NCBI RefSeq assembly: GCF_000375365.1
Contig: NZ_AQXB01000010.1
Span: 1-60,561 of the forward strand
Length of the DNA stretch: 60,561 bases
Origin: Corynebacterium mastitidis DSM 44356
GTDB taxonomy: Bacteria > Actinomycetota > Actinomycetes > Mycobacteriales > Mycobacteriaceae
Direction of reading: 5' to 3'
Shown here: in pieces, positions 32,550-40,282 of the stretch
Layout of the letters: each line of letters starts with the position of its first letter
How positions within the stretch are numbered: position 1 is the stretch's first letter
The notes under the pieces: model-generated
Told to the model about the DNA's origin: nothing
The model's database searches: none
Seen by the model: only the letters and a program-made list of their open reading frames with translations
Translations under genes and position numbers: made by a program

Positions 32550-32929
32550 CCTTGACGCGCACGTCACCACCGGGGATACTGGGAAGCGACAGCCCACCCC
32601 CTGAGACTGTCGAAAAGGCGAAGGGCCTCACCAGCCGCCTAAAGCAAGTGAAGCCCTTCGTGAGGCTAGTTGAGCAGCCACGTAGCAGCATCGCGGATTA
32701 TCTCCGCGATTTCAGTGGCTATCAACGTCACCAGCACCTGGAATGTGATCTGGCGGATCATGTTCCAGGTGCTTCCTTTATCAGGAAGCGACATTCACCT
32801 CACCTCCCTCCAACGGTAGGAAACGAGCCATGCGGCACGCCCCACCCTGCGGTGGAGGTATCGCACCGCACGAGGGAGCCGGATTACTCCGGCCTAGGTG
32901 AGTATAGCGAGCAGCAGGTGGCGATATGA
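32546..32929 (+). CDS. ORF coupled between antirepressor and rusA, doubtful
   Basis: A 127-codon frame is joined by ATGA overlaps to both neighbours, which favours translation. The predicted protein is low in recognisable structure and rich in His, Pro, Arg and Ser, and its DNA is packed with perfect hairpins (see the structured-RNA feature 32,587-32,893). Either a small structured-mRNA gene, or a spurious frame over an RNA element. Confidence is deliberately low. Confidence 0.4.
   Translation: MTLTRTSPPGILGSDSPPPETVEKAKGLTSRLKQVKPFVRLVEQPRSSIADYLRDFSGYQRHQHLECDLADHVPGASFIRKRHSPHLPPTVGNEPCGTPHPAVEVSHRTREPDYSGLGEYSEQQVAI
32587..32893 (+). ncRNA. hairpin-dense segment, candidate structured RNA
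   Basis: Seven stem-loops in 307 nt: CGACAG/CTGTCG (32587-32612); 8 bp plus 4 bp (32619-32660); AGCCAC/GTGGCT enclosing the 8-bp ATCGCGGA/TCCGCGAT with loop TTATC (32676-32720); a 10-bp plus 5-bp stem with a TG/TG internal loop (32734-32772); GCTTCCT/AGGAAGC with loop TTATC (32771-32789); CCACC/GGTGG (32842-32855); GCCGGA/TCCGGC with loop TTAC (32878-32893). Two identical TTATC loops and one TTAC suggest a repeated protein-binding design. No T tract follows, so these are not simple terminators. Confidence 0.55.
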
Positions 32930-33354
32930 CCTCCCCAATCCGCTTTTTCGTGCCGGGCCTACCGGCACCCCAGGGCAGCAAAAGGCATGTCGGGGGTGGG
33001 CGGCTGATTGAATCCTCCCGCGCCGTCAAGCCCTGGCGCACAGCAGTTGCTCGTACAGCCCGGGAGTACATAGACCGGCCTCTGGAAGGGCCGGTGGAAG
33101 TACACGTGGAGTTCAACATGCCTCGTCCCAAAGCATGGGGGCGTAAGCGCGATGATCCGATGACGGTCAGGCCGGATTTAGACAAATTATTGCGCGCTGT
33201 AGACGACGCCTTGACCTGCGTAGCATTCCGGGACGATTCCCAGGTCACCCGGCTTATCGGGCACAAACGCCGCGCGCCCCACGGCGCCCCCACCGGGGCA
33301 CTCATCACCATCTACCCCCTGACCTCAAAGGAGGCACCCCATGACCACCTATGA
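32926..33354 (+). CDS. RusA-like Holliday junction resolvase
   Basis: The 142-aa product matches the RusA family: FFVPGLPAPQGSKRH near the start, then KPWRTAVARTARE, MPRPKAW, and the acidic active site RPDLDKLLRAVDDALTCVAFRDDSQV (D residues at about 84, 86, 93 and 103). It resolves recombination intermediates so concatemers can be packaged. The start is coupled to the preceding frame. Confidence 0.88.
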   Translation: MTSPIRFFVPGLPAPQGSKRHVGGGRLIESSRAVKPWRTAVARTAREYIDRPLEGPVEVHVEFNMPRPKAWGRKRDDPMTVRPDLDKLLRAVDDALTCVAFRDDSQVTRLIGHKRRAPHGAPTGALITIYPLTSKEAPHDHL

Positions 33355-33913
33355 CCCCATCAACCCCGACTACTACAGGGTCGGTGGTATCGAAACCCTC
33401 GCCCTGGCTAGGGAATTGACGTTCTGCGCAGGCAATGCCGTGAAATACCTCGTGCGCTCCTGCCGCATTGACGCAGTACACAAGGCAGATCGTATCCAAG
33501 ATCTGCGCAAAGCCCGCCGCTTCATCGAGGAGGAGATCAGCCGCCTAGAAGAAACCCAGGCCGATTCTGATACGGCGTGGCGGCAGCAGCAGGTCGCAGA
33601 AGAAGCGATTGAGGAGGGCTACGCGCAGACAGCAGAAAACCTCACACCCCTAGTCGATGACTACGGAAATCTCTACTGGGGGCACCTAGGATGCGCTAGC
33701 CAACCAGAAGTGGCCGACCGGGGTAACGTCCTTATCGAGCAGTGTGTCTACCAGCGGGCAGAATACCCGGATGCTCCCATCGCCCTCCAAATCCTCACCG
33801 ACGACGGCACCCCGTACAAGGGAATCATTGGGCTGGGGGTAGACGACGCCACCCGAATCGGCCGAATCCTGCTGGAAGCCGCCCGCCTCGCCGAGAACCA
33901 GGAGGCAGCATGA
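33341..33913 (+). CDS. DUF3310 domain protein
   Basis: The 190-aa product begins with the DUF3310 signature (DPINPDYYRVGGIETLALAREL ... GNAVKYLVRSCR ... ADRIQDLRKARRFIEEEI), found in many phages and associated with nucleotide metabolism. The C-terminal half (about 90-190) is an additional domain of unknown function. Confidence 0.82.
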   Translation: MTTYDPINPDYYRVGGIETLALARELTFCAGNAVKYLVRSCRIDAVHKADRIQDLRKARRFIEEEISRLEETQADSDTAWRQQQVAEEAIEEGYAQTAENLTPLVDDYGNLYWGHLGCASQPEVADRGNVLIEQCVYQRAEYPDAPIALQILTDDGTPYKGIIGLGVDDATRIGRILLEAARLAENQEAA

Positions 33914-34374
33914 CTACGCACCTGCCTGTCATCGCCCGCCCTGGGTATGAGCCGACCCGCGCACATCTAGGCGATGCGGGCCTTGATCTCAGGGCTGCTC
34001 ACGATCAAACGATCACCACTCCGGGGCATGCCGCCTGGGTATCCACCGGAGTGAAAGCAGCGATCCCTGAAGGGCATGTAGGGCTGTTGATGGCTCGGTC
34101 GAGTCTCTATAAGCATGGTCTTGAGCTTGCTAACGCCGTGGGGGTCATTGACGCGGGCTATCGGGGTGAAATTATCGTGGCGGTGCGCAACATCCGCTAT
34201 AGCCTGCTCGCCTTGCAGTCCCTCGAGCCAGGGGATAGAAGTGCGCATGTCAAAGCAGGCCAACGCATCGCCCAACTGCTTATCGTGCCCATCGCCATCC
34301 CCGAAGTGAAACTGGTGAACACCCTGCCCGCCACCGAGCGCGGCACGGGCGGGTTCGGCTCCACAGGGGCCTAG
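33910..34374 (+). CDS. dut: dUTP diphosphatase
   Basis: The 154-aa product has the trimeric dUTPase motifs: DAGLDLR (22-28), ARSSL (62-66), VGVIDAGYRGEI with D81, AGQRIAQL, and the C-terminal glycine-rich ERGTGGFGSTG. It keeps dUTP low during phage replication. ATGA overlap with the DUF3310 gene. Confidence 0.95.
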   Translation: MTTHLPVIARPGYEPTRAHLGDAGLDLRAAHDQTITTPGHAAWVSTGVKAAIPEGHVGLLMARSSLYKHGLELANAVGVIDAGYRGEIIVAVRNIRYSLLALQSLEPGDRSAHVKAGQRIAQLLIVPIAIPEVKLVNTLPATERGTGGFGSTGA

Positions 34375-34422
34375 GTCATTTTGCCTTGACCCTGCCTAGT
34401 CACCTCATGCATGATGGGTAGT

Positions 34423-34612
34423 GGACAAGCCACCCCCGCCTGTCCGATCAAGACGAAAGGGCCTCACAGCCGCCAAGCACATGAGACCCTTTCAGGCGCT
34501 AGCCGGTAACTAAGACCCAAAGCTCACGAACTGCATTCGTGAGTCCGTTAGTTACTAGCCCAACGAAGGCCTGCCAGCACAGCGTAACGAGTAGCTGGCG
34601 GGCCTTTGTTCG
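34423..34612 (+). ncRNA. candidate small noncoding RNA with its own promoter and terminator
   Basis: A promoter-like pair TTGACC (34386-34391) and CATGAT (34410-34415) precedes four stems: GGACA/TGTCC (34423-34445); GAAAGGG/CCCTTTC plus CTC/GAG (34455-34493); GTAACTAA/TTAGTTAC enclosing CTCACGAA/TTCGTGAG with loop CTGCA (34506-34555); and a 13-bp terminator stem (34566-34578 with 34594-34606) followed by TTTGTTC. No protein frame fits. The rest of the gap to 34,775 holds further hairpins (for example CTGCGGTG/CACCGCAG) that probably end the leftward genes. Confidence 0.6.
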
Positions 34613-34775
34613 TATGCGGTAGAGAATCCTACGCATCCGATAGCACCTCCTCTCACCGCTGTAGAAATGGCCCGCACTACGGTGTGGGCCTCAGCGCTGC
34701 GGTGGCGCTAAGCACCGCAGTGAGAGGCCAGGTTTTGCCTGGCAGAGATAGATTACAGGCAAGGGGGAATGGAGC

Positions 34776-34994
34776 CTAGCCTCGCCGCTGGGAAGGCCGC
34801 TGCGCGTGCCAGGTGCGCACCTCGGAGGCGTCCCACAGGGGGGTGCGGGCGTCCAGGTGTGCCACAGGGGCGGGAGGCATGCCTTTACGGACATAGCCTC
34901 GCCAGGTAGTAGGACTCAACCCACAATGCTGAGCACACATGGCCCCCGTCCATAAAGTGCGCCCAGTGTCGCTATCCGTGATGTGGATGTGCAT
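34776..34994 (-). CDS. AlpA-like small HTH protein
   Basis: The 72-aa product: LWTGAMCAQHCGLSPTTWRGYVRKGMPPAPVAHLDARTPLWDASEVRTW is a typical winged-HTH of the AlpA/excisionase kind. An upstream TTG would add four residues. It ends a three-gene leftward cluster. Confidence 0.7.
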   Translation of the reverse strand: MHIHITDSDTGRTLWTGAMCAQHCGLSPTTWRGYVRKGMPPAPVAHLDARTPLWDASEVRTWHAQRPSQRRG

Positions 34995-35130
34995 GGCGGC
35001 GCTCAAGCAGGGCGGAGCGAGTGTCGAGGGCTAGGCACAGGGTGGCTGCCGTGGCGGTGATGGCTATTGCAGCAGGGTGGGCATGTAGGGCGATCATGGC
35101 GATGGCTATGCCCACGGTGACGGTGGTCAT
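34972..35130 (-). CDS. small membrane protein
   Basis: The 52-aa product has two short hydrophobic segments (VTVGIAIAMIALHAHPAAIAI and ATAATLCLAL) and a His/Arg-rich tail. GGAGGA precedes the ATG. It overlaps the HTH gene. Unknown. Confidence 0.55.
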   Translation of the reverse strand: MTTVTVGIAIAMIALHAHPAAIAITATAATLCLALDTRSALLERRHAHPHHG

Positions 35131-35161
35131 GGTGTTCCTCCGGGTATCGTGGTGGGCGGTG

Positions 35162-35192
35162 GGTTCCCGGCTACTTGGTCTAGCCGGGAACC
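35162..35192 (+). terminator. strong hairpin with T-rich tail
   Basis: 12-bp stem GGTTCCCGGCTA (35162-35173) with TAGCCGGGAACC (35181-35192), 7-nt loop, followed by TGCCCTTTTTCC on the plus strand. It fits a rightward terminator that would stop early transcripts before the leftward genes are read antisense. Confidence 0.6.
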
Positions 35193-35210
35193 TGCCCTTT
35201 TTCCTTTCTA

Positions 35211-35309
35211 CTACTTCTTGTGGCGCTTGATCGGATGCTTTATGAAGTGCTCTCTGGTCTTGAGGATTCCTAGCCAGATCGCTAGAAGCGAGCCGATCAG
35301 TTCTATCAT
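35211..35309 (-). CDS. very small membrane protein
   Basis: The 32-aa product (MIELIGSLLAIWLGILKT) is one hydrophobic helix with a basic tail (FIKHPIKRHKK). Its ribosome site AAGGAGG is ideal. A single-helix peptide with a strong RBS is often regulatory or toxic. Function unknown. Confidence 0.55.
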   Translation of the reverse strand: MIELIGSLLAIWLGILKTREHFIKHPIKRHKK

Positions 35310-35346
35310 CTTCCACCTCCTTTCTGTTGGTGTACCTCCATTATAA

Positions 35347-35358
35347 AACTCTAGAGTT
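35347..35358. promoter_or_regulatory. palindromic operator candidate in a divergent promoter region
   Basis: AACTCTAGAGTT, a perfect 12-bp palindrome beside TTATAAA, lies between the leftward 32-aa gene and the rightward gene at 35388. It is positioned to control both. Confidence 0.4.
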
Positions 35359-35387
35359 CTATCTGTTAAGTCAAGGAGACTGAAGCC

Positions 35388-35963
35388 ATGGACGAATTCC
35401 AATTCCGAAACGACGCCAGAAAACTAGAGTCGCTCTACCGCGACCTCGACACCGCCAAATACCAATCCCTCGACACCAAAGCCGAACGCACCTCCCGCCC
35501 CACCCCAGGCCCCGCACTCCCCGGCCAAGACTGGGCCATCACCCTCGACGCCGACATGTGCGACCGCCTCATGGAAATCACCTGCGACGTCCGCACCCAC
35601 ATCACCCCCGGCGTAGCACTCCGCAAAGACGGCCCCCACCTCTGCGAATACCTCGCCCTCCACGCCCAACCCATCTCCGAGCTCGACTTCGCCGATGACG
35701 TCCACGACGAGGTACGCGACCAAATCCGCCACCTCATCCCCAAGCTCCACCCCGATAGCGCCGGGGACATCGCCGCCCGCCCCGAGCGCTACCAGACCAC
35801 ACGCTCCATCCTCACCCGCCTACAGGCCATGGGGCACCACGTCACCCCAGACCAGCTCCGCAAATGGGGGGAGCGGGGCCACATCACCACCCGCAACCTC
35901 GGCACAAGGGGGAGGGGGTATCGCATGTCTGAAGTCCTCGAGCGCATAAGGGGAGGGGGATAA
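35388..35963 (+). CDS. hypothetical phage protein with C-terminal HTH
   Basis: The 191-aa product has an N-terminal helical region, a middle with two Cys (DMCDRLMEITCDVRTHI), and a C-terminal HTH (TTRSILTRLQAMGHHVTPDQLRKWGERGHITTRNLGTRGRGYRMSEV). Genes of this plan commonly lie just before the terminase region in actinophages and may control late genes. Not recognised further. Confidence 0.65.
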   Translation: MDEFQFRNDARKLESLYRDLDTAKYQSLDTKAERTSRPTPGPALPGQDWAITLDADMCDRLMEITCDVRTHITPGVALRKDGPHLCEYLALHAQPISELDFADDVHDEVRDQIRHLIPKLHPDSAGDIAARPERYQTTRSILTRLQAMGHHVTPDQLRKWGERGHITTRNLGTRGRGYRMSEVLERIRGGG

Positions 35964-36109
35964 CCCCCGCTACCTGCACTGTCCGAACATGGTGTATACT
36001 GGCATGTGATAGCACCACTGACCCTGACCCCACCACCGGGGCCAGGGTCTTTTGCGTGCTCACCCACGGCACACACCGCCACAGGCACGAGGAGCATGGA
36101 GGTGAGCCA

Positions 36110-36979
36110 ATGACCCTCTACGTCATCACCGGCCCGCCCGCCGCAGGCAAGACCACCTACGTCACCGAACATGCTAAGTGCGGTGACATTCGCATCGACT
36201 ACGACGCGATAGCCAACCTCCTCGCAGGCCAAGCCGCGGACAACCACTCCCACTCCACCGTCGTCAAGGCCATCACCAAGGCCGCACGCCAAACCGCCAT
36301 CGACACCGCACTGCGCTACAGCGACCGCAAAGACGTCTGGATCATCGACACCACGCCCAGCGCCACAGCACTGGACACCTACCGCAAACACAACGCGGAG
36401 ATCATCACCATCGACCCCGGCCGCGACACCGTCATGCACCGCATAAAAACCCAGCGCCCCAAAGGAATGCTCACAGTCGCCGCCAGATGGTACGAACAAC
36501 ACGACAAGGAAAAAGCTGCCGCGCCCGCATGGCAAACCAAGCACAAGGGGAAGCGAAAGCCACGGCAACGCCCAACTACCGAAGCCGCACCTGCAAACAA
36601 GACCGCGCTCACCACCACGCAACGCGGCCTCGGCTACGCCCACCAACAGCAACGAAAACGCACCCTCGCACAACTCATCGACGGCGAACCCTGCTGGTGG
36701 TGCGGAAGGCCCATGCACAAAGACCAAGCCCTCCACGCCGACCACAGCACCAGCCGCGCACACGGCGGACGCTACGCAGATCGAATGCTCCACGCGGTCT
36801 GCAACATGCAGCGAAGGGACGGAAGCAACGACGAACGGAGACCGGCGCTCGGAAACGCAGACTCCTACCAGGCCAAGCCCATCAAAATGAAAAACGGCGG
36901 CATCGACCACCGCTACCCCGTCGATGACGAGACGAGGGAGGGGGTAGCGAAATTTAATTGGGAATCTTTAAATGCGTAG
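36110..36979 (+). CDS. P-loop kinase-like ATPase fused to HNH nuclease
   Basis: The 289-aa product has an N-terminal P-loop domain (ITGPPAAGKTTYV, 6-18; VWIIDTTPSA; RIKTQRPKG) of the polynucleotide-kinase-like kind, a Lys/Arg-rich linker (about 130-165), and a C-terminal HNH endonuclease (CWWCGRPM, ADHSTSRAHGGRYADRMLHAVCNMQRRD). HNH proteins beside terminase genes assist packaging-site cutting. The fusion of the two activities is uncommon. Start ATG at 36110 after GGAGGTGAG. Confidence 0.82.
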   Translation: MTLYVITGPPAAGKTTYVTEHAKCGDIRIDYDAIANLLAGQAADNHSHSTVVKAITKAARQTAIDTALRYSDRKDVWIIDTTPSATALDTYRKHNAEIITIDPGRDTVMHRIKTQRPKGMLTVAARWYEQHDKEKAAAPAWQTKHKGKRKPRQRPTTEAAPANKTALTTTQRGLGYAHQQQRKRTLAQLIDGEPCWWCGRPMHKDQALHADHSTSRAHGGRYADRMLHAVCNMQRRDGSNDERRPALGNADSYQAKPIKMKNGGIDHRYPVDDETREGVAKFNWESLNA

Positions 36980-37136
36980 TTCAAAATATTAGATAAGCAA
37001 TTGGGTGCCCCAAATAATCTTAAAGGGGTACCCCAAATGACCCCACTCGCATTTGCGGCAGTCATTCTTTCTCTCTCTCCTAAAACTTTTGAATCTCCCC
37101 TTTTAGTGGGAAACTAGCTGGAAAGGAGGTGGGCCA
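36980..37136. other. AT-rich intergenic region before the terminase, possible cos site
   Basis: This 157-bp stretch is markedly AT-richer than its surroundings and holds two copies of GGGTRCCCCAAAT (near 37003 and 37026). Cohesive-end or packaging sites commonly lie between an HNH gene and the small terminase. A GGAAAGGAGG ribosome site at its end serves the terminase gene. Confidence 0.35.
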
Positions 37137-37448
37137 ATGGCAGCGTTCACCGATCTGGAGGATCGTATTTCCTCAGGTCATAGCCTTAACGGGTTCGATA
37201 CTGAGGCCGTGGAGACGGTGGCGGGGCTGATCCGCCGAGTCCGGGACGCGGAGCGCATCATCGCCACGGAAGGTCCCATCATTGAGGACGAGAAAGGCAT
37301 GCCGGTAGAGCACCCTGCGGTGAAGGTGGAGCGCATGGCGTCTGCGGAGATCCGTGGCTGGGTGAAGGAGCGCCCTGATCTTTTCGGCAAACGGGAAGCC
37401 TCGGGTGTGAGGCGCCGGAAGTTTGAGCCGAAGATTGTTGGTGGTTAG
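37137..37448 (+). CDS. terminase small subunit
   Basis: The 103-aa product ends with the P27-like small-terminase pattern (HPAVKVERMASAEIRGWVKERPDLFGKRE). The N-terminus is helical. It precedes the large subunit by 17 bases and would recognise the packaging site. Confidence 0.8.
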   Translation: MAAFTDLEDRISSGHSLNGFDTEAVETVAGLIRRVRDAERIIATEGPIIEDEKGMPVEHPAVKVERMASAEIRGWVKERPDLFGKREASGVRRRKFEPKIVGG

Positions 37449-37465
37449 GGGAGCGGAGGTGGGTT

Positions 37466-39004
37466 GTGGCTCTACTGGGGGTGCAAGAGCCTCGCCTATC
37501 CCTAATTCCGGAGGGGGATATACGGCGCGGCGAGGAGGCAGTGCAGTTCGCCCGCTGGTGTGGTATGACGCTGTACCCGTGGCAGGAGGATTTGCTGCGG
37601 AATATGTGCCGGACTGATGAGTCTGGCCGGTGGGCTGCGCGTGAGGTGGTTACGGTGGTGGCCCGCCAGAATGGTAAGGGCGAGGTGTTAGTAGCTCGCG
37701 AGCTGGCAGGGATTTATCTCTTTGGTGAGAAGTCGATTTTCCACTCGGCGCATTTCATGGATACTGCGATTGATGCCCAGCGGCGCCTGTGGGAGATCAT
37801 TGAGGCTAGTGATGAGCTGCTGTACTGGTGGGAGAATGAGACCTCCGAGCTGCCCAGGAAGCAGACCGGCAACGGCAAAGAAGCGATCATCTTCCCGAAT
37901 GGTGCAATTATCTATTTCCGAACCCGTACGAAGAAAACCGGGCGCGGTCTTTCTGTTGAGCTCTTGGTGCTTGATGAGTGCTTTGATTTGCCGAAGGAGA
38001 CGTATTCGGCACTCTCGAAGCTGACTCGCGCGAAAGAGCGGGCGCAGACGGTGTATATATCGTCTCCTGTCGATCAGAAGGAGCACGATCACGGCAAGGT
38101 GTTTTCCGCGAAGCGGTGGGCGGCGATTGATGGGGCGCCTAGAACATTGCTTGCGGAATGGTCACCGGGGAAAGATGACGACCCCTTCGTGCAGGAAACG
38201 TGGGCGAAGTGTAACCCCTCTCTTGTCGATGAGGGGTTTGGTGCTCAGTTGCAGGATATTGAGGCTGATGCTCGCGCCGCCCAAAATTCAGAAGCGCTGC
38301 TGGGCACGTTCATGGTGGAGACACTGGCTGCGGGCGATTGGTACCCGCGCGACGGGGAAGAGGTAGATGATTTCGAGCCTGTGCTCGACGCGGATCAAAT
38401 CGCGGACATGACCTTGGAGAGCGTGGATCTCTCGGCGTTAAGTGGGCTGGTCGTGGCGGTTGATGTCTCCCCGGATAGGCAGGCGGCTTCTGTGGCTCTC
38501 GGGGGGCGTCGAGGGGAGGAGGTGATCGGCTATGTCGGGTATCACGGCCCGGTGTCCACGGCGGATATCGCCGCGACTGTCCTGGACGTTTGCGAGAAAG
38601 TTTCCCCCTGGAAGATTGTTATTGATCCGAAAGGCCCTGCATCTGTCATAGGCGAGGCCCTAGACCGCAAGGGCCTAGAGGTCACAAAAATGACATACCC
38701 TGACGTCAAAGCAGCCACGGCGGCTTTCTTACAGGGGCGGAAAGACGGCCGCTGGTTTGTGGTAGACCCGGACGGGCTCATGGCTGAGGCTTTTTCTCAT
38801 GCGGAGTTGAAAATGGATTCCTCCGGTGGGGCTAAATGGGCGCGCTTTGAGGGGCGGGGAACGATATGCCAGCTCACGGCGGTGAATTTCGCTATGTGGC
38901 AGTCCAGTGTCCATGAGGAAATCACCCCTTTGCGTAGGCCTCCTGCTGTGCGGTCCCGCGCGGTGAAGTCAAATCGTACATCGGCCAAAAATATAGCGTT
39001 TTAG
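37466..39004 (+). CDS. terminase large subunit
   Basis: The 512-aa protein (GTG start) has an ATPase domain with an adenine motif region PWQEDLLRN, Walker A-like VVARQNGKGE (about 65-74) and Walker B ELLVLDE (about 165-171), then the RNase H-like nuclease with VVAVDVSPDRQAASVALGG and IVIDPKG. It pumps and cuts concatemers at the portal. Sequence type is HK97-like. Confidence 0.94.
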   Translation: MALLGVQEPRLSLIPEGDIRRGEEAVQFARWCGMTLYPWQEDLLRNMCRTDESGRWAAREVVTVVARQNGKGEVLVARELAGIYLFGEKSIFHSAHFMDTAIDAQRRLWEIIEASDELLYWWENETSELPRKQTGNGKEAIIFPNGAIIYFRTRTKKTGRGLSVELLVLDECFDLPKETYSALSKLTRAKERAQTVYISSPVDQKEHDHGKVFSAKRWAAIDGAPRTLLAEWSPGKDDDPFVQETWAKCNPSLVDEGFGAQLQDIEADARAAQNSEALLGTFMVETLAAGDWYPRDGEEVDDFEPVLDADQIADMTLESVDLSALSGLVVAVDVSPDRQAASVALGGRRGEEVIGYVGYHGPVSTADIAATVLDVCEKVSPWKIVIDPKGPASVIGEALDRKGLEVTKMTYPDVKAATAAFLQGRKDGRWFVVDPDGLMAEAFSHAELKMDSSGGAKWARFEGRGTICQLTAVNFAMWQSSVHEEITPLRRPPAVRSRAVKSNRTSAKNIAF

Positions 39005-39019
39005 CAGGAAGGAGGGGGC

Positions 39020-40282
39020 ATGGCTCACGAGATTGGGTACGCCCGCCGTCAAGGGGATTTCCCTGGGCGTGCGGCTGAGGATAATTGGGATTTGCAGTGG
39101 CCGCGCTCTATCCGGGCGTACTCGAAAATGGCGCGGGAAGATTCCCAGGTAAAAAGCGTCCTGAAGGCGATTATCCAGCCGGTGGCCCGTACTTCCTGGC
39201 GGCTCGACCCTAATGGTGCCGCCCCGGAGGTGGTGCAAATGATCGCAGAAGACCTTAACCTTCAGGTCACCGGTGAGGATATGGATAACCCCGTGGTGCG
39301 CACCCCCCGGAGGGCTTCATGGAGTCGCCATCTACGCCGCGCCTTAAAAACGATGTTGGTGTATGGGCATTCGTATTTTGAGACGGTGTGGGAAGACGCC
39401 GACGAGACGGAAGATAAGCGTACTCACCTGCGGAAACTTGCGCCTAGGCACCCGGAGACTCTCACGAAGATTAATGTCGCCGACGATGGTGGCTTGATTT
39501 CCATTGAGCAGGCAGGTGTGGGGGCGGCGGGGCCTGTCGTAATCCCTGTGAGTGAGCTGCTGGCATATGTCACCGATGATGACCGAGATGAGTGGGTGGG
39601 GGAGTCCACACTCCGTGCAGCGTATAAGCACTGGCGTCTCAAGGACGAGTTTCTGCGCCTAGAGCAAATCGTCCTGGACCGTAACGGCATGGGTGTTCCT
39701 GTGATGCGCACAGCGCCTATGGCGGAACAGGAGGATTTGGATCGCGCTTCGGAGATCGTTGAGGGGGTGCGCTCTGGTGAGCACTCTGGTGTGGCGATCA
39801 AAGACGGTGAGGCTTTGGACATTAAGGGTGTTTCTGGGCAGTTAGTCTCCCCCCGTGATGCTATTGCTTATCATGATTCTCAGATTGCTCGTACAGCTCT
39901 TGCCCACGCGCTGAATTTGGAGGGTAAGGGTGGCTCGTATTCCCTGGCTAGCGTGCAGATGGACCTGTTTTTCCAGGGGCTTAACGAGATCGCTCAGCAG
40001 ATGGCGGATACCGCGAATCAGTATTTGGTTCGGGAGATGGTGGTGCGCTACTGCGGCGATGAGGTCGGGCCGTTCCCGATGATTACGTTCGACACGATTG
40101 ATGCGCGCACTACGCTCACCTCGAATGACCTCGCGGCCCTGAAGAACGCGGGGCTGATTTTCGCTGACCCGCGTCTGGAGGCTCACTTACGGCGCTTGTA
40201 TGAACTGCCCCCGCAGCAGCCCCATGACGAGTACCGGACCGAAAACAGACAGGAAGGAGGCGGGGCCCATGAGGCGCCTTAA
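39020..40282 (+). CDS. portal protein
   Basis: The 420-aa product sits directly after the large terminase with AAGGAGG upstream. It shows portal-like features: YSKMAREDSQVKSVLKAIIQPV, a long central helix region, and GKGGSYSLASVQMDLFF near the C-terminus (the DUF935/Mu-type portal group). It overlaps the protease gene by 14 bases. Confidence 0.9.
   Translation: MAHEIGYARRQGDFPGRAAEDNWDLQWPRSIRAYSKMAREDSQVKSVLKAIIQPVARTSWRLDPNGAAPEVVQMIAEDLNLQVTGEDMDNPVVRTPRRASWSRHLRRALKTMLVYGHSYFETVWEDADETEDKRTHLRKLAPRHPETLTKINVADDGGLISIEQAGVGAAGPVVIPVSELLAYVTDDDRDEWVGESTLRAAYKHWRLKDEFLRLEQIVLDRNGMGVPVMRTAPMAEQEDLDRASEIVEGVRSGEHSGVAIKDGEALDIKGVSGQLVSPRDAIAYHDSQIARTALAHALNLEGKGGSYSLASVQMDLFFQGLNEIAQQMADTANQYLVREMVVRYCGDEVGPFPMITFDTIDARTTLTSNDLAALKNAGLIFADPRLEAHLRRLYELPPQQPHDEYRTENRQEGGGAHEAP

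Noticed and set aside
35789..36910. 373-codon leftward frame opposite the HTH and P-loop/HNH genes
   Set aside because: It is antisense to two well-supported genes; the Val/Gly/Cys-rich translation lacks motifs.
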